Part shown: positions 27,489 through 39,912 of the stretch, piece by piece | Layout: each line of letters opens with the position of its first letter | Numbering within the stretch: position 1 is the stretch's first letter | NCBI GenBank assembly: GCA_943704495.1 | Contig: CALSCR010003567.1 | Span: 1-64,000, forward strand | Length of the DNA stretch: 64,000 nt | From: Pigoraptor chileana | Taxonomy: Eukaryota; Opisthokonta; Filasterea | Direction of reading: 5' to 3' | Position numbers and translations under genes: made by a program | The notes under the pieces: generated by a model | Told to the model about the DNA's origin: nothing | The model's input: the letters and a program-made list of their open reading frames with translations, nothing else | Databases searched by the model: none

Positions 27489-30400
27489 TCAAGAGACAAA
27501 CCCCACCGTCTTGGGCATCTTCTTGCCGAGCCCGCCGCCCTCCTCAAGCTCCTTAGCCTTGTAGTAGTGGGGGGCGACCTCGAGCAGCCACGGCGCCTGT
27601 ATTTCGATGGTCTGCCGCATGAATTCCTTTGTTGTGAATACGAGCTCATGGTATATGACCCAGCGCGGCTGAGGCGTTGCTTGGAAGAGGCTGCTGTTGG
27701 GGTGCACCTGCACGGCCTGCGAGTGCTTCACCGTCTTGTACTGCGCGGCGCACGTGACCATACCATTGCCACCACAGACGCAGAACCCACCAAACATAAG
27801 AAGACATGTTAGCAGCTGCACGTGCCACCCGACGACAGAGACACATCAAAACACGGCAAACATCACAGCACCGCACCAGGCAGCGCACGTGCCCACCGTG
27901 TCCCTTGCACAACAACGCGGTACGGTGGAACTATCAGGCAGATACATCAACACACGCACCTGCCCGCCCTTGCCGAGGCGCGCCGTGTGGTAGAAGAAGC
28001 CCGCGGTGATTGCCTTTCTAATGACAATGACGTCCTGTGTCGTTGTGGGCTCAATTTCCACGCGCTCCATCAGACCCGCCAGCTGCTCGCGGACATCGCG
28101 TGCGCGTTTCATGCTACGGTGCTGTTGGCGTTGTTATGCACGCATTATCGGCAGTGTTCGGTGGCATGAGGGAGCGAGGAGTGCAGGGGAAGGCGAACAT
28201 GCGAGTGAGCGAATAGTAGAGCGATTTCCTTCAAACATATTAAGCCATGCATCATAGAAACGCCGCAGCCGGTCGTCTCTTTGCACTTCTTTCTCGCACT
28301 CGCGCCTCACTCATCTTCCAAACAACTGCATAACAATACCACACAAGAAAACATAAGAAGCCGCACAACAGCAACAACATCAAGACCAACCTGAATGAAG
28401 TTCTCGAAACACCACTGTGTTGAAAAATCCGTCTCCATCCACTGCCGGTACACATTCAGGAGCGTCAGATGGTCGCCACCGGGGACGAAAAAGTTGACGC
28501 GCGCATTGTCGGCGTGCACCGCCTTGTCCTTAGGCCTGTAGAATATTGAGTTGCCCACAGAGAGCATGCACGCAATCGACAGAATCTCCTCCGAGCACCC
28601 GTACTGCTCGCTCGCGAGGATCATCTTGCTCATCATCGGATCCACGGGGAACTCGGCCATGCGCCGCCCAAGCTTCGTCAGCTCACCGCGGTCGTTGAGC
28701 GCCCCGAGTGCGTACAGCTGCTCCAGCGCCCGGATGAGGGTCTCGGCGGGCGGCGGGTCCATGAAATCAAAGTGGATGAGGTCGTTGATGCCGAGCGACT
28801 TGAGAAGGAGCACGACGTTGCCCAGGTTCGTCCGCTGAATTTCCGGTATTGTGCTCTCCTCCAGCTCGTTGTGGAAGGCCCACGCCGTGTACAGGCGGAA
28901 GCACTTGCCCGCAGACACCCGCCCCGCCCGCCCCGCCCGCTGCTGCGCCGAGGCACGTGAGACCGGCGTCACTATCAGCGACTCCATCCCCGTGCGAGGA
29001 TTGTATGACTTCTGCTTCGAAAAGCCGGGATCAATCACGTACACAATACCGTCGATTGTGAGCGAGGTCTCGGCAATGTTCGTCGCGAGCACGACCTTGC
29101 GGGCGCCGGGCGGCGTCGGTTCGAATATTTTAGCCTGCATGTCCGACGGCAGCGTCGAGTAAATTGGCGCCAAAATGAGCTCGGATATCTTAGACCCGAG
29201 ACGGCGCGCCCTCTCCTGCAGTATTTCGTGCGCCGTGTCGATTTCCTCCTGCCCAGTGAGGAACACCAGGACGTCGCCGGGCGGCTGCGTCAGGTGGATC
29301 TGCAGCACCGTCACTACCGCAGCGTCAAGATAGTCCGACTCGGGTGCCTTTGTGTAGTAAATGTCCACGGGGAAGCGCCGGCCGGGCACGTTGAAGATCG
29401 GCGCATCGTCGAAATAGCGGCTGAACTTCTCCGCGTCGAGCGTCGCGCTTGAGATGATGAGCTTGAGGTCCGTCCTGAAGCGCGCAATGTCTTTCACGAG
29501 GCCAAACAGCACATCCGTGTGCAGGGTGCGCTCGTGCGCCTCGTCGATGATCATCACGCTGTAGCTGCCCAGATCCGGCTCCGACAGAAACTCGCGCAGG
29601 AGCATGCCGTCCGTCATGTACTTGATCACTGTGCGATCAGAGGTGCAGTCCTCAAACCGGATGGAATAGCCCACTTCATTGCCCAGCTTCGTTCCCATTT
29701 CGTCCGACACGCGCGCGGCAACAGACATTGCGGCCACGCGACGCGGCTGCGTGCACCCGACCTTCCCCCGCTTTGTGTATCCGATTTCATGGAGGTACTG
29801 GGGAATCTGCGTCGTCTTGCCTGAGCCCGTCTCCGCGCATATGATCAGCACCTGGTGGTTCTCGATTGCCTGCAACAGTTCGTCGCGGTACGGGTACATG
29901 GGGAGGCTCTTGCGCGTCTCGTCCATCGTCATCTTCCGGCGCTCGGCCTCCGACACGGCACGCTCCTCCTCGACCTTCTTCTTGTTCGTCCCGGCCACCG
30001 TCTCGGCCATGATGAAGTCGATCTTATCCTCAAACACATAGCCGTAGTCTGCCGCATCTCCCTTCTCGCGTGCCTTCTCTTTTGCATCCTTGGCGCCAAA
30101 CTGCATCGTCGCCCCGCGCATCTGCTCCTCCTCCCAGCGCGCCTGCTCCGTCACAAAGCCGTACTTTTCGTTGTCGTCCTCCTTCCCGCCCTTGTCCCGC
30201 CGCGTGAGCAGCTCCTCGCGCTTCTTTGCATCCATCCGTCCACCCTCGTCCACGTAGCTCTGCGGCATCTGGTACCGGTCCACTTTCTCCATCTCGCCGG
30301 CCTTGGCGTGCTCCATCGCAAGGTCGTACAGCCGCCGCTTGTACTCGAGCTCCTCTTTCTCCCGCGCCGTCAGCTCCTCGCTCGCAAACAGATACTCTTC

Positions 30401-31243
30401 GTCGCGGATGTCGTCGCGCAGCTCGGCCAGCTTCTTGTCCTTGCGCTCGCCCAAGTAGCGCTGCCGGGCCTTCTTGCGCAGCTCGGGGATGAGGCGCCGC
30501 TTCTCCTCCTCCGCCATCTCCTGCTTCAGGCGCGCATCCTCCGCCGCCTTGCTCTCCACGGGCTTCTTGGTGCGCTCGCGGTCCTTACTCTTCATTCGCG
30601 CAGCAAACGCATCGCGTGCGGCAAGGTCCTCCTCGCGCTCACGCTCAAGCCGTTCAAGATCATCCTCAGCGCCGCCAGATGGCGGGGCGTCTTCGTCTGT
30701 TCGTTGCCGCTTGGACGCATGCTGTGTGTCGCCGGGAGTGTCTGGCTCCTCTTCGTCGGCAAACCCCTCGGTCTTCTTGCGAATATGCTTGCGCTTGCGA
30801 TCATCCTTGCCATCAGCCGCCGCCTCTCCCTTGGCCTCAAGCTTCTTCTCCGCCTTCGCAGCCTTCTTCGCAAGCGACCTTGCGGCTGCTGCAGCCACCG
30901 CCGCCGCATCGTCGTCTTCGTCATCATCAAGCATTTTGTATGCCTGGTTCTTCTTGTAGACGTCACGGATGCGGGCCTCTTCTGCCTTTGCGGCGCTCCG
31001 TCGCTCATCTGCGGCAGACCGCCCACCCGCACGAGGCATGCGCTGGAAAAGTTCCCTTGCAAACGCGATGCCCTTCGCATCGGCGGGTATTGTGTCGGTT
31101 GATTTCAGCTTCTCCACGAGAGCATCTGCACTTTTCGCGCCCTTGGCCAGGCCGACAACAAACTGCACCGCGTACTTTTCCGACATTCCGACCAGCTCCA
31201 TCAAGCGGTCAGACACCCACGTGTTGAGTGCCTTGTCGTCCAT
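27489..31243 (-). CDS. DHX16: Spliceosomal DEAH-box ATPase DHX16 / PRP2
   Basis: PRP2/DHX16 remodels the activated spliceosome before the first splicing step. Three exons (31243-28391, 28121-27960, 27740-27489) encode 1088 residues (human 1041). The charged N-terminal third is rich in KKR and EED runs and matches DHX16 at [13 protein letters not shown]-like and [12 protein letters not shown]-like segments. Helicase motifs run in order: [18 protein letters not shown] (I), [15 protein letters not shown] (Ia), [16 protein letters not shown] (II), [10 protein letters not shown] (III), [12 protein letters not shown] (IV), [12 protein letters not shown] (V) and QRAGRAGR (VI). C-terminal winged-helix, ratchet and OB parts include [22 protein letters not shown] and [14 protein letters not shown]. 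It is DHX16 rather than DHX8 because of the N-terminal alignment and overall length. Confidence 0.94.
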
Positions 31244-31822
31244 TTTGCCGCGCCCGGAGGACGGGACGCCCCCCCTTCTTCGTATCCGTCAAATGTCTTC
31301 GTGCGCCTCTGCAGTGGTATTGCCGTGCGATGAGTTGTACGCAGTTTGGCATGTGTCAACGTCGCCTTCAGTGCTTATCCTTGCATCCTACGTGTGTGAG
31401 TGACGGCAGCTAACATCACATTGCGACCACACACACTCTACTTCTCCTCCCACTCTATTCCTTTAAACGAACACGTGATGCGTGTACCTTTGGCCACTTG
31501 AGGCCTTTTAATGTGCTGAATCGCGACATTGTAAATGTCACTGTAGAATCACTTCAATCGCAATCCACATCCGTCATTACCAGATGGCGTCACTGTGGCG
31601 TCCCTCAGCACGTGCAAAACTTTGGCCGCCCGGTTCGGATCAGTTAGTGTCATTTATATCGCGAGAGATTTATAGACATCAAGAATCGACGCGTGTATGA
31701 ATATCTTGTTTTCCATAGTTTATTGAAAGTGTAGTGTTGAGGTCTCTTTGTTTGTGTGGTTTCTTGTGTGCATCTGGTGATTATCACTTCGGCAGGCAGA
31801 CGCACACAATAATCGGGCAAGG
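31244..31822. promoter_or_regulatory. Divergent promoter DHX16 / UTP18 with two E-boxes
   Basis: The 579 bp between the two start codons carry CACGTG at 31472-31477 (context ACACGTGATG) and at 31609-31614 (CAGCACGTGC). No coding sequence is supported. Confidence 0.45.
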
Positions 31823-34800
31823 ATGCTCCGTGCACGACGGGCGCGTGAGGCAGCCGACGCCACCGCCACCGCCACACACGGCAACAATGGGGCCAGCAGT
31901 GGTGGCAAGCGCTCTGCAGATGCAGACCCCGCGGCCCAACAGCGCGCGGTGAAGAGAAAGAAGACGCTTGGGTCGACTGTGCCTGTCGAGGGCGAGGAGG
32001 AGCTTGCGGCACGGCTGTTTGGACGCGTCGACGACGTTGTGCACTCGCTCACGGACGCTGCGGTGGGTTGCGCTGTCCAAAATTGTCACTAGTGCCACTG
32101 GCATCTTCGTGGTCCTCCTCAGTTGTGATCTTACTCTCCCGTTGAGTGTGCGTGTGTGTGTGTGTGTATGGCCGCCGCCTTGTATTGTCTAACACTACAC
32201 ACATCGAAACATTACAGCGCGGCGAGACCGACAATGATGACGAGACCACTCGGGAAAGCACCGAGCTTCATTTTGTTCTTGACAAAGAAGGAACTGCTGC
32301 ATCCGAAGGTGCGGCGACTGCGGAAGTGGCAGAGGCGGAGCAGCGACGGGCGCCCGCGTGGGTCGACGACGACGACGGCGCGCTGAATGTGGACATTGCG
32401 GGCGAGCGTCGGCTGCGAAAGCTGAGGAAGACAGAGGATGAAGAGGAGATCGACGGCGCTGACTATGAGGCGCGCTTGCGATCGCAGTTTGAACGCATAC
32501 ACGGGCGACCGCAGTGGGCTGCGCACGCAGATGAGCAGAGGGATAAGAAGAAGAAGAAGCAGAAAAAGGCAAAGGACAGTGGCAGCCGAGCTGGTGGCGA
32601 GGGCGAGGGTGCAGACGGAGAGGGCGAGGATGGCGATGCGGACGCCGATGCCGATGCGATTGAGGAGGAGGCTGGGGCGATCCTGCGGCGGGCGGGGCCG
32701 CTGCTGTCGCGGCACCCGACCCGTCTGCCCTCTGGCCGCCTCCGCGTGACCCGCGTGCAGGACCTCAATGCCGGCGCGCCGTCCGACGCAGCCGTGCAGG
32801 CTGTGCGCTTCCACCCGACAGCCCCCGTCGCCTTCACTGCCGGCCTCGACAAGACCCTTCGCCTCTTTGCCCTCGACGGCAAGAACAATCCCAAGATCCA
32901 GAGCGTGTTTATTCCCGATCTGCCCATCCACGAGGCCCGCTTCACGCCCGACGGTCGCCACATTGTGTGCAGTGGGCGGAGGCCGTTCTTCTATTTGTAC
33001 GACATTGAGGGCGCAGCCATCCGCAAGGTGCGTTTCTACTCGCATTTTTGCGGGCCATCCGTTGTGGATGCCGTGCATGTGTCCTCGTGGAGGCCCTTTA
33101 ATATTGTCTGTGCATGGGTTGGGCGCGTATATGAAGTCATGCATGTGCCGTGTGGTACTGGCTGTGTGTCGGTTGGGCGAGTTTATGACTGCTGGTTTGC
33201 GTTGGTTTGAATTGAGAGTGAGCCATGCGTATGCGCCTGTGCATCTGTGCGTGGTTTAGAGCAAAAGCGTGACTGATGCGAGGATGGTCTTATTCCCCGC
33301 CATGCAACAACGGCCTCTTCCCACGTGCCTGTGTGCAGATCCCCAACATTCGCGGTCGCACTGAACGCAGTCTCGAGCGCTTTGTGGTCGCTCCCGACGG
33401 CCGCCATCTGTGCTTCACGGGCGAGGACGGCGCGCTGCTCCTCGTGTCGATGCACACGAAGCAGTGGGTTGCCACGCTCAAGATGAACGGGACCGCCCGC
33501 GGCGTCACATTCTCTGCGGACGGCAAGCAGCTCATGTCCACTGGCGGTGGGTGTTGCGCAACCGATGATGTGCACACTTCGTGCTTTCATATGGCTGCTC
33601 CTGCTGTCGCTGTTGCAGTCGTACTTTGTTTGCTGTTTTGTGTTGCTTTGATGTGCCGTGCTCCTCGTCATTCCTCTGAGCGATTCCTGTGCGCGACACA
33701 ACCACCAACGGCTGCGTGTGTTGCCGGGACATTGTGCCGATGTGGACTACCTCTGTGTCGCATTGTGCTAATGTCAACTGCCTCTGTTTCCTTTTTTGAT
33801 TGATTTGATTGTACTAGGTGATGGCCAAGTGTACCTGTGGGACGTGGAGACGCGCCGCTGCGTGCACCGATTCACCGACGACGGCAGCACGGGCTCCATT
33901 TCGATTGCGGCGTCCCACGGGGGCAAGTTGTTTGCTACAGGGTGGGTGTGGCTGTGGATGGATCGGCTGGGGTCAGCGTCTGCTGTGTCCTTTGGCTCTT
34001 CGTCAAGCCCATGCATGTGGTGGTGGTGGACGCGTTCTGTTTGTGGCGCTTCTATTGTTGTCTTTTGCTCTGATGCTGCGTGGAATGCATTGCGTGTTCA
34101 CTGGCGTCACTTTGTGTGTATTCACTGGCGTCACTTTGTGTGTATTCACTGGCGTCACTCTGGTGTGTGTTCACTGGCGTCCCTTTGTATGTATTCACTG
34201 GCGTCACTCTGGTGTGTTCACTGGCGTCACTTTGTGTGTATTCACTGGCGTCACTCTGGTGTGTGTTCACTGGCGTCACTTTGTGTGTATTCACTGGCGT
34301 CACTCTGGTGTGTTCACTGGCGTCACTTTGTGTGTATTCACTGGCGTCACTCTGGTGTGTGTTCACTGGCGTCACTTTGTGTGTATTCACTGNNNNNNNN
34401 NNNNNNNNNNNNNNNNNNNNNNNNNNNNNNNNNNNNNNNNNNNNNNNNNCTGTGTATTCACTGGCGTCACTCTGGTGTGTGTTCACTGGCGTCACTTTCT
34501 GTGTATTCGCTGGCGTCACTCTGGTGTGTTCACTGTAGTGACTGGTGTGTATTCACTGGCGTCACTCTGGTGTGTGTTCACTGGCGTCACTTTCTGTGTA
34601 TTCGCTGGCGTCACTCTGGTGTGTTCACTGTAGTGACTGGTGTGTATTCACTGGCGTCACTCTGGTGTGTGTTCACTGGCGTCACTTTCTGTGTATTCGC
34701 TGGCGTCACTCTGGTGTGTTCACTGTAGTGACTGGTGTGTGTTCCCTGGCGTCACTCTGGTGTGTTGCTTCCTGTTGCGTTGTTGCGATAAAACCACTCG

Positions 34801-35433
34801 CCATCAACCGCGTGGCAACGGGTGACTGACGAATGCACTCTCGCGCGCCCAACAGAAGCTCTGCCGGTGTTGTTAATCTGTACGATGCGGCTGCACTCAT
34901 TGTCCCGACCCCGCGCCCCATCAAGGCCTTCATGAATCTCACGACAACAATTGACCAGGTGGGTTCTCAACTCTCGCACTCATCATGTGCGTGTTGCATC
35001 CTTTGCATGTCGTGCGGGTCGGTTGTCCTTCGTGTGTCAATGCAGCAGTGCGCATATTGTGTGTCCCGTGTCCGTCTGTATTTGACCCTATCCCCACCTG
35101 GTTTAGAGGAGCTGTAAAATTTTAATTGCTTCAATTTTATTTGCTGCTGAGTGTTGAAATGTTGCACTTCTATTATGTTGTGGTCCGTTTGGCGTGCATT
35201 CCTGCCTCCGATTTGTGCATCTTTGTAATGTGTCTATGCTTGTGTCTCCGCGCCCCTGTGTTGTATTGTTCGACATTATTGTTTCTCACTCACCATCTCT
35301 TATATGTGTGTCTGTCGTCCAGGTCGAGTTCAACTGGGATGATCAGATCCTGGGATTCTCCAGCCAATACAAGAAGGACGCGTTTCGGGTGGTGTGTATT
35401 CATTTCCGAGCAATCTGTTATATATATATATAT

Positions 35434-35480
<47 letters not shown>

Positions 35481-35886
35481 TTGTATCTTGTGCTTTGGCA
35501 CTGTTGTTGTGTCTGCTGCGGTGTGGCTGTTCGGGTCTGAGTGTTTGGCTGCGGTGGCTGTGCATTTGTCACATTGGTGTCTGCGCAGCATGTGCGCGAA
35601 ACAATTGGTTTGGGTCCGCTGGACTGTCAGTTCATGTATTTTTTTCTCCTTTTTACTCTGGTTTATGTTGCATCCTTTGTGTGTCCCACACTCAACCGGC
35701 GGCGGGCAACCATCACTGCAGGCGCACGTGCCTTCGCTATCGGTGTTTGCCAACTGGCCGACGGCGTCCACCCCGATCCACTACGCCAACAGCTTTGCGT
35801 TCAGTCCACACGGCGGATTTGCTTCCATTGGCAACGACCGAGGAAAGGCTCTCCTCTACCGCGTGAACCACTATGACTCGTATTAA
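31823..35886 (+). CDS. UTP18: U3 snoRNP WD40 protein UTP18
   Basis: UTP18 is a UtpB component of the small-subunit processome needed for 18S pre-rRNA processing. Seven exons (31823-32062, 32218-33027, 33339-33546, 33818-33941, 34856-34958, 35323-35388, 35722-35886) give 571 residues. The Lys-rich N-terminus has RAVKRKKTLGS and RRAPAWVDDDD, then YEARLRSQFERIHGRPQWA, a UTP18 hallmark. WD40 blades follow: VQAVRFHPTAPVAFTAGLDK, FTPDGRHIVCSGRRPFFYLY, GDGQVYLWDVETRRCVHRF, SSAGVVNLYDAA and KALLYRVNHYD at the C-terminus. Intron 4 carries a large minisatellite that contains the only assembly gap. It shares a divergent promoter with DHX16. Confidence 0.93.
34095..34766. repeat. Intronic minisatellite in UTP18, unit about 23-25 bp
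   Basis: About 670 bp of TTCACTGGCGTCACT units. Two unit types alternate, ending TTGTGTGTA or CTGGTGTG. On the right the array becomes three copies of a roughly 95-bp higher-order unit that includes TTCACTGTAGTGACTGG. The array lies wholly inside intron 4 and spans an N gap. Confidence 0.95.
34393..34449. other. Assembly gap (57 N)
   Basis: A run of 57 N lies inside the UTP18 minisatellite. Its true length is unknown because the flanks are tandem repeats. Confidence 0.98.
35420..35481. repeat. TA then TG microsatellite in a UTP18 intron
   Basis: A TA tract (35420-35455) runs into a TG tract (35455-35480) just downstream of the exon ending at 35388. Confidence 0.85.
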
Positions 35887-36412
35887 AATGCGCAATGATG
35901 CTGTCGTCACTCTACTGTGCATCGCCTTTTCCATATCTGTGCATATGTGCCGTAGTATAGTAGATGGACTGCATAGGTTGGACTGTGGCAGTAATATCTG
36001 AGGGGCCTTCGTTAATTGTGCCATTTTGTGTGCACCGAACAACGAGTCGAGTAATGCTACAGCAAGGCGCGACAGCAGCGGATGACCACAAAGCCCTGAC
36101 AGAGAATGAGTGCACGACGAAGCCGACGGGCGTGCATTATCACAGCGGCAGGCATACTCAGTCTATTCGGCCGCACTTCTGTTCAGCAGTGACAGCGACG
36201 CCCGCCTGAACACCGTGGCATACAGGGCAGTCAGCACAACACTGCATCACATGGGGACTGGGTATCGGGGATTGGGGATTGGGAATTAGGGATTGGCGGG
36301 GAGGATCAACTCGCCCCGCGTCCCTGTGCTTCTACACTGCGCAGACATGGCAACGCAGCCGCCCTCTGACCGCCGACAGCCAACGCACACATACATAACT
36401 GTCGACGTTCCC
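35887..36412. other. Convergent intergenic region, UTP18 / CFAP20DC
   Basis: The 526 bp between two stop codons hold no supported gene. A short degenerate tandem repeat of GGGATTGG units lies at about 36258-36300. Confidence 0.55.
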
Positions 36413-39400
36413 TCAAGCGAGCTCGTAGTACTTGTTGGTACGGGGATCGTAGTAGCAGTTGAGCATTGGGTCGTAGAGAAGGTCCAGCTCTTCCTCCGAC
36501 GACCCTTCCCCGCCGTCACCGCCGCCAAAGTTGGACAGCTTTCCGCTGCAAATATGAATAATCCAAAAAGAAAAAAGCCCCGTGAGTGCACGAGTGTTAG
36601 AGTGCCCCACAAACCTCAACGAGCCGATTGTGAAGAACACACATTGGAATGGGAATAGTAACAAACGAGAGAAACACCACAAAGTGGCAATTACAAACAC
36701 GAATTACGAAGGCGCACCTGTGACCCAGGCTCCGCTGGTGCTCGTCTTCGTCACCATAGATAGAGTGCTGCGACTGCAGACGCGCACTCGGGGGCACAAC
36801 GGGCGGACTGAAGCTGCCGTCCCCGCGCTCAGTATCCCCATCGCCGTAGTCGCCGTCGTCCGTGTGGGCGGGTCCCGACGCCATATGGTGCCGGCGGTGC
36901 GACCACTCATCGTCACCTGACAGTGAAAGTAAAGTAGATGTGCATGTGAGACGGAGATAGACACTGTCTTGTCAGGCGCAACACAGTACAAAAGCACATG
37001 TGTAGAACTAATATTCACAACAGAACATGGACCGTGCCATAAATACATGCATTGACATTGGCACAGACAAACTCACCATGATCATTGAGAGTGACTAGAG
37101 GCGAATTTTCGAAAAAGTGGCCCGTTTCGTCATCATCCCTCGATGTGCGCCCATCTGTGTTAACGCCGTGGGACAGAGTTGAGCAGGGAATACAGAGACA
37201 CAAATCAGAGAGTGGGCAATGCACTCGCGGAAGAGAGCATAACCCGAATACGGTGACATTTAATTGATAAAGCAAATACACAAACACAAACACACACCCA
37301 AACATAGCCCACCTCCACCATCCTCGTCACTTGATGCATTTGTGCGCGAGCTGCGGTGTGAAGCCCTCGATTCGTTGGCAGCCCCACGTGACTTTGGGGC
37401 GAGCCGCCCCGCGCGCGGCAGGTGGCCCGCCAGAAGCGCGTTTCCGAGACTGCCGTGGCTGCCGTTGAGCGCCATCGACGACGCCACCGACGAGCCCGCA
37501 AAGAACGACGCCCGCAGCCCGCCGTCGGAATCGTACTGGTCGCCGTCGTCGTTGTCCCGCTGCGGCACGTACGATGCGACAGAAGCAATCGAGGCCTTGC
37601 TACTTGGGCGCGCCTGCTGCCGGGATGACCGGCCCGACGGAAAGCCGTTCCCCGCTGCACTTTTGAGCGCGGGATTCGGGTTCGACTGGTACCGGAACGC
37701 GTCGTACTTCTTCGACGCCCCCGCGCCCGACGCTCCCTGCGTCCGCGACGGGATCGGCGAGCACGATTCGTCCACGAGCACGCGGGCATCCCTCTGCGTG
37801 GGCGTCTTACCCCTCGCTGCTTTCTGCATGTGCAGTGGTTGTGCCTGTGCTTGCGGCTGTCCGTGTGCGCTTGCAGTCGCAGTCCCACCCGCATTCGTTG
37901 CGACTGATATTCCGGAGTCCCGCGACGCACGCGTCTCGTCACCCGACCCGGCACTAAAGTCGTTGTCGTCCAGGTCGCGGCGCATACCAACGCCATCCTC
38001 AAGAGACTCTGACGGTGGGCGCGATCGCGATCGCCCTTCAATCGAAGCCTGCCGAGTGCCGGGCGATATGTTGCGCGGGGGCGGAGCGTGTGGGTGCGAC
38101 GAGTATAGATACACGCTTCCCCTGTCCTCGTCGGGCCCAGCACCCTTTGCGACGGCCGCCCCACCGCTACTCCGCGACGCCGCCGATCGTCCCGAATCCC
38201 CCGACCCCCGCTGTGACGACGTAACAGACCGCCGCATACCATTGTTACTACCGCGCGACGCAAACACCGACGCAGAGGGAAGCGGCCCATCGTCTGCTGC
38301 CGTTGCGCCACTCACGGCCTTGGACGGCGACGAAGAGCGCTTGCCGTTCTTCCCTGCATCCGACAGCCTCCGTGCCGACGTCGGACGCTTTGCTCCGGCG
38401 CCACCAGCAGCGGCAGATGACGCCGTTGTGGCGCCGTTTGGAATTACAATTTCTTGGAGATCTCCGTTGCTCGACGTTGCGGATGTGCTGCGGTGGGCTG
38501 CAGCGTTGGCCAGACTCTCACGTGACCGAGCGCGTGCCTGCGCAAGCCGACTTGATCGTTGCTGGGCAGTTACCGACGCGCCGGCGCTCCTATTGGGTGC
38601 GGCAAATCGATGCACCACATTGGACGATGTGAGCGCAGTCGAATAGTGAGCACTGGCTATGCACAGACCCCATCGGCTTCAATGTGGGTGAAGCGACACA
38701 ATCCATTTCAACATCATGAACACACCAGGACAGCGCTGCCACATCGCATACACACCCCTGATCCACGGAGTCCTTCCCCGCCGCATGTGCTGTGCGCGAC
38801 GCCTCTCTTGCTGCGGCGCTCGATGAGGCCGTGGCCGACGACGGGGCACCCTTGAGCGGCTTGCGGGCGGCCATCGAGCCCTGCGACGCCGAGGATAGCA
38901 TGAGCGGGTCGTCAGTCGGCGTACCGCGCGAGTGGTGGTCGTCGGGGGAGACGAGGGACGGCTTCCGGGCGCCGTCGGGGCCCCGTGCACACGCCTCGTG
39001 TATACGATGCATGGTCAGAACCTGCGCCGTTGGGTTAGCTTAGGGTTAGGTTGGGTTCGGTTGGGTTGAGTGCGGACAAAAGTGAGTGCATGCATCGGGT
39101 CATTTGGGATGGGAAAATATCTACGATGGTGCGCGAGTGTGTGTGATGCGCGAGCAGCGGTTGCAGCACTTTCCTGGCAGGCTCAGCATTAGAACCAGGC
39201 CACACAATCTAACAGACCACAATTACAACACGCATTCAGCACGCACCACTGTCGCCACGTGCACGTCAGGATGTAAGGCATACGCGCGGGGCACGACCTC
39301 GACGGTTGCCGTGGACGGACCGCCTCCGGGGTAGTCGTCGTCGGGGGGCTGGTTCTTCATAGTGAATATCTTCCTCAGCCGGCAGTTGGCGGCAATCACA

Positions 39401-39867
39401 ATGGTCTCAACGGCGCGATATGTCTGCCCGCGAAACGAGTCAGCCACGAGTGATGCGACATCAAGGGCAAGATTCAGCCACACGCCTCTTCGCAGCGGGG
39501 CGAGCGGAATGCGTGCGTGGAGGGGCGTGACGGTCACCTCCGTGTGCGCCGACGACAAGAACAGTCTCCGCCGACTGCCGCCAAGGTCCGACACGCCCAG
39601 CTCAATTGCAAACGGCTGGCCCTGCGGCACGAAGATCTGCAGCACGAAGAAGCGCTGAGTGAGGCAGAGCGTCTTGGTGTCGTCCTTTGGCAGGCTCATC
39701 TTCACGGTTGTTCCTCCCTCCACATTGTACACGTGGCTCTTCACGTCGCTTGAAAACACGCGCTTGATTGCCGGGGCACCCGCAAGCTTCCAGTTTGCGG
39801 CGGGATTGCTACCCTGCGCACTGAAAACCTCGACCGACGGCCCTCCCTGGTACTCATTCTTGAACAT
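36413..39867 (-). CDS. CFAP20DC: CFAP20 domain-containing protein (CFAP20DC / C3orf67)
   Basis: CFAP20DC shares the domain of CFAP20, an inner-junction protein of ciliary doublet microtubules, so a ciliary role is likely. Six exons (39867-39247, 39021-38756, 38589-37313, 37154-37077, 36916-36718, 36545-36413) give 857 residues. Residues 1-205 are the CFAP20-like domain: [47 protein letters not shown] and [15 protein letters not shown], close to the human sequence. A long Ser/Arg/Gly-rich disordered middle follows. The conserved C-terminal motif is [19 protein letters not shown] then PRTNKYYEL, which in human ends the protein too. Finding both termini supports the splice model. The 5' UTR next to the ATG carries a 22-bp tandem duplication. 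Confidence 0.93.
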
Positions 39868-39912
39868 GATTGAGGGGTGGGAGGTCTAATCGAGGGGTGG
39901 GAGGTCTAATCG
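39868..39912. repeat. 22-bp tandem duplication in the CFAP20DC 5' leader
   Basis: Two copies of GAGGGGTGGGAGGTCTAATC lie directly against the start codon. On the transcribed strand they are pyrimidine-rich. Confidence 0.85.

Noticed and set aside
29855-31102. 415-codon open frame on the plus strand opposite DHX16
   Set aside because: It is the antisense shadow of a GC-rich, strongly conserved helicase exon. It has no homology and Leu/Arg/Ala-biased composition.
33796-34829. Long repetitive ORFs reading SLASLCVYSLASLW or TGVTLCVF
   Set aside because: These translate the UTP18 intronic minisatellite. They are open in several frames because the unit lacks stops, and they cross the N gap.
37264-38646. 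460-codon open frame on the plus strand opposite CFAP20DC
   Set aside because: Antisense shadow of the disordered middle exon. The minus-strand frame has conserved ends and consistent splice phases.
39024-39068. TTAGGGTTAGG-like stretch suggesting an interstitial telomere repeat
   Set aside because: Only one TTAGGG plus degenerate GGGTT units in a CFAP20DC intron, too short and irregular.
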